Source: Candidatus Proendomicrobium guianensium | GTDB taxonomy: Bacteria > Elusimicrobiota > Endomicrobiia > Endomicrobiales > Endomicrobiaceae | Length of the DNA: 14,090 bases | Assembly (NCBI GenBank): GCA_009785775.1 | Contig: WQVR01000006.1 | Span: 1-14,090 of the forward strand | Reading direction: 5' to 3' | Part shown: positions 7,594 to 13,589 of the stretch, in pieces | How positions within the stretch are numbered: the first letter of the stretch is position 1 | How the letters are laid out: each line of letters opens with the position of its first letter | Translations under genes and position numbers: made by a program | The notes under the pieces: model-generated | The model's input: only the letters and a program-made list of their open reading frames with translations | Database searches by the model: none | What the model was told of the DNA's origin: nothing

Positions 7594-7612
7594 TTTAAAT
7601 ATCATATTTAAA
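7594..7612. promoter_or_regulatory. Perfect 19-bp palindrome upstream of hpf (candidate operator)
   Basis: TTTAAATAT-G-ATATTTAAA on the minus strand has two perfect 9-bp arms around a single central base. It lies 22 nt upstream of the hpf start in the 71-nt lptB-hpf gap, just before the Shine-Dalgarno. Size and symmetry resemble a dimeric transcription factor site. The region is AT-rich, which raises the chance of a fortuitous palindrome. Confidence 0.45.
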
Positions 7613-7624
7613 CTATATTTTCAA
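7596..7624 (-). promoter_or_regulatory. Possible sigma-70-like promoter for hpf
   Basis: On the minus strand TTGAAA (7624 to 7619) is followed, after 17 nt, by TATTTA (7601 to 7596). The -35 matches consensus well, while the -10 is poor (3 of 6). The better -10-like TATGAT (7606 to 7601) has the wrong spacing to that -35. The -10 side falls inside the 19-bp palindrome, as expected for repressor control. This is weak evidence, supported mainly by position and the strong hpf Shine-Dalgarno. Confidence 0.3.
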
Positions 7625-7642
7625 CTAGTTTTACCATATTTA

Positions 7643-8362
7643 CTACAGCCTGAAATTTTCGCCAAGGTACACTTTTTTTGCCTGCGGGCTTTCAATAAGT
7701 TTTTTGGCGTCACCCTCGAGCAAAATTTTACCTTCGTATATAATATATGCCCTGTCTATAATTTCAAGCGTTTCGCGCACATTATGGTCGGTAATAAGTA
7801 TGCCCAGCCCCTTTTCTTTAAGTCCAGCGATTATTTGCTGAATATCTGCAACGGTTATAGGGTCGATGCCTACAAACGGTTCATCTAACAGTAAAAACTT
7901 CGGCTCGTTAATAAGCGCGCGCGCGATTTCAAGGCGCCTTTTTTCCCCGCCGGATAAAGTTGTGCTTAGCTGCTTGCGCAGTTTTATAAGCCCAAAATCT
8001 TCAAGCAGCATATCTACTTTTTTTGCCTGTTCTTTTTTTGAAACTTTCAGCATTTCAGCTATGGCAAGTAAGTTTTTTTCTACCGTCATACCCCTGAAAA
8101 TTGAGCTTTCCTGCGGCAGATAGCCAACGCCCGCGCGCGCGCGTTCAAACATTGGCCATTTTGTAATTTTTTTGCTGTCTAAATATACTTCGCCTTTAAA
8201 CGGTTTTACAAGCCCTACCGTCATATAAAAAGTTGTTGTTTTACCCGCGCCGTTTGGGCCAAGCAAGCCCACAATCTCGCCGCGGCTGACATGTATGCTT
8301 ATGCCGTTTACAACCATTCTGTGTTTATATTTTTTATAAAGGTTTTGAGATTTTAATATCAT
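7643..8362 (-). CDS. lptB: LPS export ABC transporter ATP-binding protein LptB
   Basis: Cytoplasmic ATPase of the LptB2FGC complex that extracts LPS from the inner membrane and drives it along the periplasmic Lpt bridge. It has 239 residues, the normal size. Visible motifs are Walker A GPNGAGKT (35-42), the Q-loop around Gln84 in GYLPQESSIFRG, ABC signature LSGGE (136-140), Walker B FLLLDE (156-161), the LptB-typical EPFVGIDPITVADIQ, and the switch His193 in ITDHNVRETL. It follows lptA by 20 nt, with AAGGG about 10 nt before the ATG. The partner permeases LptF and LptG are not in this window. The end carries tandem stops (TAG TAA) before the hpf upstream region. No rpoN gene follows, unlike many proteobacteria. 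Confidence 0.97.
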   Translation of the reverse strand: MILKSQNLYKKYKHRMVVNGISIHVSRGEIVGLLGPNGAGKTTTFYMTVGLVKPFKGEVYLDSKKITKWPMFERARAGVGYLPQESSIFRGMTVEKNLLAIAEMLKVSKKEQAKKVDMLLEDFGLIKLRKQLSTTLSGGEKRRLEIARALINEPKFLLLDEPFVGIDPITVADIQQIIAGLKEKGLGILITDHNVRETLEIIDRAYIIYEGKILLEGDAKKLIESPQAKKVYLGENFRL

Positions 8363-8382
8363 TTTATTTACCCTTGTGCGCC

Positions 8383-8985
8383 TTAATGCGTGCCATCTCT
8401 TTGAGCGCCTGTGCCGTAAAACACATTGTCGGCGTCGGAATCTTGCAAGCGCAACTCTTGCCTTACTTGGCGTGTTTCCGCCCTGCGCTGACGGCGTGTG
8501 CTTGCAACTTGGGGAACTTCCATAAGTTCAGGAAAGAAAACCCTGCCCTGTACGTCTCCCTCCATTATTACTACAACTGTGCCATCTGATTCATAAAGCG
8601 TAATTTTGTCTGCTTCGTAAACGGCAGTTATTTCGCCGTCTAACATATCTGCTATGGGACGCATTGTGTCTTTTAGCATATAAGCTCTTCCGGTATTTCG
8701 TTCAAAAACAAGATTATCGCCGACAACAGTGCCTCTGTCTGTAATAACCCTGACGCTGCCAAAAGCCGAAATTATTTCGGTTCCCCTGTTGTAAATCATT
8801 CTGTCTGCAGTAATAGTTCTGCCGTCTGATACGGCTTTGGCATTACCCGTTACCGTGGTAATTTGACCGGCTTGTTGCATGTGCATTCTATCGCCCGTAA
8901 TTATAACTCTTTCCGAGGCAAAACTTGCGCCCGCACAAACTAAAAGCATAAAAAATAGCGCCGTAACAATACCGTGTTTTTTCAT
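8383..8985 (-). CDS. lptA: LPS transport periplasmic protein LptA (OstA-like)
   Basis: Periplasmic bridge protein of LPS export, 200 residues. A signal peptide is visible (KKH, then hydrophobic residues about 6-19, probable cleavage after SFA at residue 23). The mature part has OstA-type beta-jellyroll repeats: ITGDRMHM, TVTGNAKAVSDGRTITADRM, FGSVRVITDRGTVVGDNLVF and ITAVYEADKITLYE. The last 45 or so residues are atypical: an Arg/Gln-rich charged stretch (about 162-180) followed by a polar Asp/Gly-rich tail. The start overlaps the lptC stop as ATGA. Sequence similarity in this family is low, so the call rests on the repeat pattern, the export signal and the position between lptC and lptB. Confidence 0.88.
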   Translation of the reverse strand: MKKHGIVTALFFMLLVCAGASFASERVIITGDRMHMQQAGQITTVTGNAKAVSDGRTITADRMIYNRGTEIISAFGSVRVITDRGTVVGDNLVFERNTGRAYMLKDTMRPIADMLDGEITAVYEADKITLYESDGTVVVIMEGDVQGRVFFPELMEVPQVASTRRQRRAETRQVRQELRLQDSDADNVFYGTGAQRDGTH

Positions 8986-9509
8986 CGGCTGACATTTTCT
9001 AAAATTATTTTGGGACTTCTGATGTTTACGTTTTCAAGCGCTGTGTCGGCGTCAAAACCTACGCCCGTAACGGTTTCATTTTCTCTGGTAAGCCTTACAA
9101 AGTACTCGCTTGAAACCTTTTGAGTTTGGGCATTATAAAAAAGATTGTAAGATTCCAGCCGTTCGCCGTCTACCGTGTTCATTACAGCCTTACCGACGCC
9201 CCGCAAATTATAGTTTTCTAAGTTAAGTATAGCTTTTTCCCCTACAAGCGTGGAAGTGTATACGCCGTCTTGAAAAAACCTTACACGCGGGTGCCTTACA
9301 AAAGCTTTTGTTGAAGTGTCGTTTATCACAGCGCCCTCTGACTCTATTACAATTATAACTTTACCCCCGCGCATTTCGGTAATTGTAAAGTTTTCTATTT
9401 TTTGTTCGGGCATAACGGAATGGTCACCCGAAAAACCCACATTATTTCTACCGCAGGCAAAAAGACTAAATGCCCCAAAAGTTAAAAGCACCGCAAATAT
9501 TATTTTCAT
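8982..9509 (-). CDS. lptC: LPS export protein LptC, with lipoprotein-like N-terminus
   Basis: LptC-family protein (175 residues from the chosen start) that links the LptBFG transporter to LptA. I chose the ATG at 9509 rather than the longer in-frame start at 9578. It gives a clean export signal (MKIIFAVLLTFGAFSLFAC), it overlaps the acyltransferase stop as ATGA like its neighbours, and the extra 23 residues would be a polar stretch inside the upstream gene. LFAC at 16-19 looks like a lipobox with Cys19, so the protein may be a lipid-anchored LptC instead of using the single transmembrane helix of E. coli. The body shows the family's beta-strand repeats, for example ALENVNIRSPKIILEN near the end. 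Identification depends partly on context. Confidence 0.85.
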   Translation of the reverse strand: MKIIFAVLLTFGAFSLFACGRNNVGFSGDHSVMPEQKIENFTITEMRGGKVIIVIESEGAVINDTSTKAFVRHPRVRFFQDGVYTSTLVGEKAILNLENYNLRGVGKAVMNTVDGERLESYNLFYNAQTQKVSSEYFVRLTRENETVTGVGFDADTALENVNIRSPKIILENVSR

Positions 9510-10453
9510 GTATTTTTCTGTTGCGTGCGCTTGTCTGCTTGCAACGGCTGTGCCATTGCAGGCGGTTGCGTGCGCCACCGCTCATGAAACCAAACCCACT
9601 GGTCTGGGTATTGCCTTATATGGTCTTCTAATATATCTGAAAGTTTTTGGGTTAAAAGCAGTATATCTTGCTCCGTATTTCCTGTGGGTGTAATTGTAAC
9701 AGGGCCTTTAATAACGGTTTTATGTTTATATTCGCCCACCCGCATATCAACGCCAAAAAATACGGGCGTGCCCGTGCGAAGGGCAAGTGCGGCAAGCCCT
9801 GAAGGAGTATATGCCTTGCGCCCGAAAAAGTTTACAAAAACGCCTTGCACTTTTTCGGTGTCTTGGTCTATAAGCATTGCCAAAGTTTCGTTGTTTTTTA
9901 ATGCTTTCAACATTTTACGCGCGCTATCAGGGGCAGAGCGTAAAATTACTTTAACATTTTTAGAGTTGCGGTAACTCACAAGCAGATTGTTAAGGTCGTC
10001 TATATAAATGCGTTTTGCTATAACGTTTACGGGTATGCCGTTGGCGGCAACGGAAGCCGCCGTAATTTCCCAGTTGCCGGCGTGCGCGCTTGAAAATAAA
10101 ATTCCTTTGCCGCCCTCCAGCGCTTTTAAAATTAAATCTTTATTTTCCATTTCGGAAATTTCATTAAAAAATTTACCTTTTAAACGCGGGAAATTCGCGA
10201 GTTCAAAAAAGTTTTTTGCCTGATTTATTAAAACTTTACGCAAAATGGCATTAAGTTCAGCAGTAGATTTTTCAGGAAAACATAAGGCTAGGTTTTTGCG
10301 CGCTTTAGCGCGGGCGTCCCACACAAAAAAATAAGCAAGGCTTCCTAGTGCCCGTGAAACTTGGTTAACCGCAAGCTTATAGGGTATTAAAAGCACCAGC
10401 TTAGATAAAATTAATGCGCCAAAATAGTAAAACTTGCGCCTAAGTTTTTTCAA
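9506..10453 (-). CDS. LpxL/HtrB-family lipid A acyltransferase (TTG start)
   Basis: Lysophospholipid/lipid A late acyltransferase family protein, 315 residues, expected at the inner membrane to transfer an acyl chain onto a Kdo-lipid A precursor. It has a basic N-terminus followed by a hydrophobic anchor (about 9-24). The catalytic H-X4-E motif is HAGNWE at 124-129. DQDTEKVQGVFVNFFGR in the middle and QWVWFHERWRT near the C-terminus are characteristic of LpxL/LpxM proteins. The start codon is TTG at 10453-10451, overlapping the kdsC stop as TTGA, with GGAG 8 nt upstream (10465-10462). The last 20 or so residues are polar and Gln-rich. Acyl-chain specificity (LpxL- or LpxM-like) cannot be decided. 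Confidence 0.93.
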   Translation of the reverse strand: MKKLRRKFYYFGALILSKLVLLIPYKLAVNQVSRALGSLAYFFVWDARAKARKNLALCFPEKSTAELNAILRKVLINQAKNFFELANFPRLKGKFFNEISEMENKDLILKALEGGKGILFSSAHAGNWEITAASVAANGIPVNVIAKRIYIDDLNNLLVSYRNSKNVKVILRSAPDSARKMLKALKNNETLAMLIDQDTEKVQGVFVNFFGRKAYTPSGLAALALRTGTPVFFGVDMRVGEYKHKTVIKGPVTITPTGNTEQDILLLTQKLSDILEDHIRQYPDQWVWFHERWRTQPPAMAQPLQADKRTQQKNT

Positions 10454-11007
10454 CTATATTTCTCCAAAACTTCATTCCACTTATTTTGGGCTTTCATTAT
10501 AATTTCAACAAGTTCCCTTATAATACCTTTTCCGCCGTTAAGCGTTGAAACATACTTAGCAACGGCTTTGGCTTCTAAAACGCCGTCTGCGGGGCATACA
10601 GAAACGCCTGAGGCTTTTAAAAGCGATACATCTATTATGTCATCTCCCGCAAAAGCGACATTCTCGTAAGAAAGCCCGAGTTCACCAAGTATTTCATCTA
10701 AGGCGGCTTTCTTGTGCGAACAATTTTGTAATAAATAGTTTATGCCAAGTTCCTTGGCGCGAAGTTCAACCTGCTTTGAACTTCTGCCCGTTATCCAAGC
10801 AGTTTTTATATGCGGCAAAAAATTTCGCAAAGCCGCAAAAGCAAAACGGTCTTTAACATTCCAAATTTTTACTTCTTCGCCGTTTTCAAGAAGTATAACT
10901 TCGCCGGCTGTCATAACGCCGTCTACATCTGTAACCAAAAGTTTCACGTTTTTGGCGGCTTCTAAAATTTCGGGGTTAATTGGGTTTGGGAATTCGGTGT
11001 TTTTCAT
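10450..11007 (-). CDS. kdsC: KdsC-type 3-deoxy-D-manno-octulosonate 8-phosphate phosphatase (HAD family)
   Basis: HAD-superfamily phosphatase (185 residues) that removes phosphate from Kdo-8-phosphate made by KdsA. HAD motif I is DVDGVMT with Asp27 (nucleophile) and Asp29. Motif II is TGRS (73-76), motif III is likely Lys100 in CSHKKAALDEIL, and motif IV is GDDIID at 121-126. There is no large cap domain, as in KdsC tetramers. In the loop after motif I most KdsC proteins have a D-G-x-G pattern (for example NVRDGYGI in E. coli), whereas this one has NVKDRFAF at 50-57. The ATG overlaps the kdsA stop as ATGA. The kdsB-kdsA-kdsC order supports KdsC over other small HAD phosphatases. Confidence 0.92.
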   Translation of the reverse strand: MKNTEFPNPINPEILEAAKNVKLLVTDVDGVMTAGEVILLENGEEVKIWNVKDRFAFAALRNFLPHIKTAWITGRSSKQVELRAKELGINYLLQNCSHKKAALDEILGELGLSYENVAFAGDDIIDVSLLKASGVSVCPADGVLEAKAVAKYVSTLNGGKGIIRELVEIIMKAQNKWNEVLEKYS

Positions 11008-11828
11008 TTAACAAGCCTGTCTATTTGTTTTATTTTTGAAATGACACTTTTAAACATTTTTAAATTTAAGCTGTTAGGCCCGTCTGAAAAAGCTTTTTCG
11101 GGATTTTCATGCACTTCTAAAAAAAGCCCCGCTATGCCCACAGCCGCCGCAGCTTTTGAAAGCGGAAAAACAAATTCCCTGTTGCCCCCGCTGGAAGTAC
11201 CAAGTCCGCCCGGACGCTGCACGCTGTGCGTAGCGTCAAATATTACCGGCGCGCCAAAATTTTTCATTATTTCAATACTTCTAAAATCTACAACCAAGTT
11301 GCGATAGCCGAAACTTACGCCGCGCTCGGTAAGCAAAACTTTTTTATTGCCGAAACTTACCGCTTTTTTTATAACTTGCAATGTGTCTTCCGGCGCCATA
11401 AACTGCCCTTTTTTTACGTTTACGGGCTTGCCTGTTTTAGCGCAAGCTTCTATTAAATCTGTCTGGCGGGATAAAAACGCGGGAACTTGTATAATGTCGG
11501 CAACTTTTGCGGCGAGAACAGCTTGCTCTTCTGTGTGCACATCAGTTAACACAGGTAAGCCAAGTTTGCTTTTAATTTCTGAAAGAATATCTAAACCTTC
11601 CTCTATCCCCGGCCCCCGAAAAGACGAACCGCTTGAGCGGTTAGCTTTGTCGTAAGAGGCTTTAAAAACATATTTCACATTTAAATTTTGGCAAATACTT
11701 TTAAGTTTTTGCGCAAGCCCCAAGGCGTGCTTTCTGCTTTCTATAACACAAGGTCCCGCTATAATTACAACGGGGTTTGAATTAGAAAAAACTACGTTTT
11801 TGTTTATTTTAATTTCAGTTTGTTTCAT
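11004..11828 (-). CDS. kdsA: Kdo-8-phosphate synthase (3-deoxy-8-phosphooctulonate synthase), metal-dependent type
   Basis: Condenses phosphoenolpyruvate with arabinose-5-phosphate to Kdo-8-phosphate, the first committed step to Kdo. It has 274 residues, the usual size. Visible motifs are AGPCVIES (24-31), KASYDKANRSS, SSFRGPG, TDVHTEEQA, PAFLSRQTDL, VNVKKGQFMAP, ERGVSFGYRNLVVDFRS, DATHSVQRPGG and FLEVHENPE. Cys27 stands where Aquifex KdsA has its metal-binding Cys11 and where E. coli has Asn, so this should be a metal-dependent (class II) enzyme. The partner ligands (His in DATHS, Glu in LEVHENPE, Asp in SDGPNS) are also present. The start is 28 nt after kdsB with only a weak GGGA upstream. 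Confidence 0.97.
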   Translation of the reverse strand: MKQTEIKINKNVVFSNSNPVVIIAGPCVIESRKHALGLAQKLKSICQNLNVKYVFKASYDKANRSSGSSFRGPGIEEGLDILSEIKSKLGLPVLTDVHTEEQAVLAAKVADIIQVPAFLSRQTDLIEACAKTGKPVNVKKGQFMAPEDTLQVIKKAVSFGNKKVLLTERGVSFGYRNLVVDFRSIEIMKNFGAPVIFDATHSVQRPGGLGTSSGGNREFVFPLSKAAAAVGIAGLFLEVHENPEKAFSDGPNSLNLKMFKSVISKIKQIDRLVK

Positions 11829-11856
11829 AATGTTTTCCCGAAACCGCTAGTGGCAG

Positions 11857-12594
11857 TTATTTTATTAAGCGGCTTACGCGCCACGCGTCAGCAGGTGTAT
11901 CCACACCTAAAGAGTCTTTTTTTGATATTACAACTTTAACTTTATTCCCTGCTTCAAGCGCGCGCAATTGCTCTAAACATTCTGCCTGTTCTAGCATTGT
12001 GGGTTTTAGAGAAGCAAATTTTAACAGGAAATCTCTTTTATATCCGTATATGCCCATATGCTTATAAAACTTTGGTTTAGGCACATTAGCCCCGCCGCCG
12101 CGTATAAAAGGTACGGCGCTTCTTGAGAAGTATAAAGCATTGTTATTTTTATCTAAAACTACTTTCACTATGTTAGGATTATTAATATCTTCAGATTTTT
12201 CCATTTCCACAGCCGCTGTCACATAGTGCAGAGATTTATCTTTTTTAAGTTCTTTAATTAAAGCAGACATGAGCATTGGGTCTGCCAAGGGCTCGTCACC
12301 TTGAACATTGATAAAAACCGAGCAGCCCTTTAAATGTTTTTTAGCAACATATGCAATACGGTCTGTGCCGCTTTTTAAATTTACGGGTGTCATAAACACA
12401 TTATAGCCCAATTTTTTTACGGCATTATAAATTTTTTTATCGTCTGTAGCGCAGACAATTACATCTGCCACTTTGCACTTTAAAGCCTGCTCTATAACGC
12501 GCTCAATTAAAAATTTCCCCTTTATAACGTGCAGGGGCTTACCCGGAAAACGTACCGACGCAAAGCGTGCAGGAATAACAATTGCCGTTTTCAT
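11857..12594 (-). CDS. kdsB: CMP-Kdo synthetase (3-deoxy-manno-octulosonate cytidylyltransferase)
   Basis: Activates Kdo with CTP to CMP-Kdo, the donor for Kdo transfer to lipid A. It has 245 residues, typical for KdsB. The N-terminal nucleotide-binding motif IPARFASVRFPGKPL is at 7-21, CATDD at 48-52, SGTDRIA at 75-81, and the metal/substrate motif NVQGDEPL at 96-103. HMGIYGYKRDFLLKF, LEQAECLEQLRALE and GVDTPAD follow in the expected order. The start overlaps the stop of the heptose kinase gene as ATGA. Downstream kdsA follows after 28 nt. All the Kdo steps except arabinose-5-phosphate isomerase (KdsD) are therefore together here. Confidence 0.97.
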   Translation of the reverse strand: MKTAIVIPARFASVRFPGKPLHVIKGKFLIERVIEQALKCKVADVIVCATDDKKIYNAVKKLGYNVFMTPVNLKSGTDRIAYVAKKHLKGCSVFINVQGDEPLADPMLMSALIKELKKDKSLHYVTAAVEMEKSEDINNPNIVKVVLDKNNNALYFSRSAVPFIRGGGANVPKPKFYKHMGIYGYKRDFLLKFASLKPTMLEQAECLEQLRALEAGNKVKVVISKKDSLGVDTPADAWRVSRLIK

Positions 12595-13574
12595 TTTTGG
12601 TAAAATTCCATAATGGTTTTTTCAAGTTCTTGCGTGCTTGCGGTTGCAGTACCAATTTTGCCCACTACAATACCCGCGGCAAAGTTTGCTATTTCGGCGG
12701 CGGTTAAATAACTTGCGCCGCAAGCCAATGCCAGAGTCATTGTGGCTATTACGGTATCTCCCGCGCCGGTAACATCGTAAACTTCTTTGGCGCGCGTGGG
12801 AATTGTTGTAACTTTACCGCCCGGTTCAAAAAGCGTCATGCCTTTTTCGCCGCGCGTTATTAAAAGCGATTTTGAATCTAAAAGTTTAAGTATGCGAAGT
12901 CCCAGTTTTGCTATGTCTTGCTCGGTTTCTGCTTTGCCTGCAGACATCCCTTCAACGGCTTCTTTAGCGTTTGGCGTCATGGTGGTTATTTTTTTATATT
13001 TTTTGAAGTTTTCTATTTTAGGGTCTACCGTTACGGGAATGCCTTTTTTATTGGCAAGCATTATAACCTTTTTTAGCACCGTCGTATTAATTACGCCTTT
13101 GCCGTAATCAGATATTATCACGCCGTCTACGCCGGCGATAGCCGTTTCTAAATTTTGTAAAAGTTTATTTTGTGTTTGGGTAGCAAAAGAGCCTTTAATT
13201 TCCCTATCTACCCGCACAACCTGTTGGTTTGTGGCTATAACGCGCGTTTTGCTTAAGGTAGGGCGGCTCTTGTCTGTAACCATAAAGTCGGAATTAACAT
13301 GCTGTTGATCTAACATGCCAAGTAAAGCATTGCCGTAAACATCTTGCCCGATAACGCTTACAAGCACCGCATTTCCTCCGAGAGAAGCAATGTTTGAGGC
13401 AACATTAGCCCCCGCGCCTAAAGTTTCGGTTTCTTTAGTAACCTCGACAACCGGCACAGGAGCTTCGGGCGAAATGCGCGAAACGCGCCCCCAGACAAAC
13501 TTGTCTAGCATTACATCGCCCACGACTAAAATTTTTTTTGTTTTAAACTTGTGTATAAGGTTTAGAAGTTTCAT
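12591..13574 (-). CDS. rfaE1: D-glycero-beta-D-manno-heptose-7-phosphate kinase (HldE/RfaE N-terminal domain type)
   Basis: PfkB/ribokinase-family kinase (327 residues) phosphorylating heptose-7-phosphate at C1 on the way to ADP-L-glycero-beta-D-manno-heptose. Visible features are VVGDVMLDKFVWGRVSRISP (17-36), EAPVPVVEV, the GAGANVASN glycine motif (53-61), and the C-terminal PfkB signature DVTGAGDT (267-274) with the catalytic base Asp273. It ends where the kinase domain ends, while the E. coli HldE protein continues into an adenylyltransferase domain (about 477 residues in total). The adenylylation step must therefore be encoded separately. A GGAG (13583-13580) lies about 5 nt before the ATG, 15 nt after hldD. 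Linkage to hldD and kdsB supports heptose over other sugar kinases. Confidence 0.95.
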   Translation of the reverse strand: MKLLNLIHKFKTKKILVVGDVMLDKFVWGRVSRISPEAPVPVVEVTKETETLGAGANVASNIASLGGNAVLVSVIGQDVYGNALLGMLDQQHVNSDFMVTDKSRPTLSKTRVIATNQQVVRVDREIKGSFATQTQNKLLQNLETAIAGVDGVIISDYGKGVINTTVLKKVIMLANKKGIPVTVDPKIENFKKYKKITTMTPNAKEAVEGMSAGKAETEQDIAKLGLRILKLLDSKSLLITRGEKGMTLFEPGGKVTTIPTRAKEVYDVTGAGDTVIATMTLALACGASYLTAAEIANFAAGIVVGKIGTATASTQELEKTIMEFYQK

Positions 13575-13589
13575 TATATCTCCGGCTTA

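Noticed and set aside
9510..9578. N-terminal extension of lptC to the ATG at 9578
   Set aside because: The extra 23 residues are polar and would bury the signal peptide; the ATGA overlap and signal sequence favour 9509.
9316..9693. 125-codon plus-strand ORF across the lptC/acyltransferase junction
   Set aside because: It is antisense to two well-supported genes and has no recognisable motif; the long open frame follows from codon usage on the other strand.
11829..11859. Hairpin AACTGC-CACTA-GCGGTT between kdsB and kdsA as a terminator
   Set aside because: The stem is 6 bp with a G-U pair and is not followed by a T-run; the gap is only 28 nt within an operon-like array.
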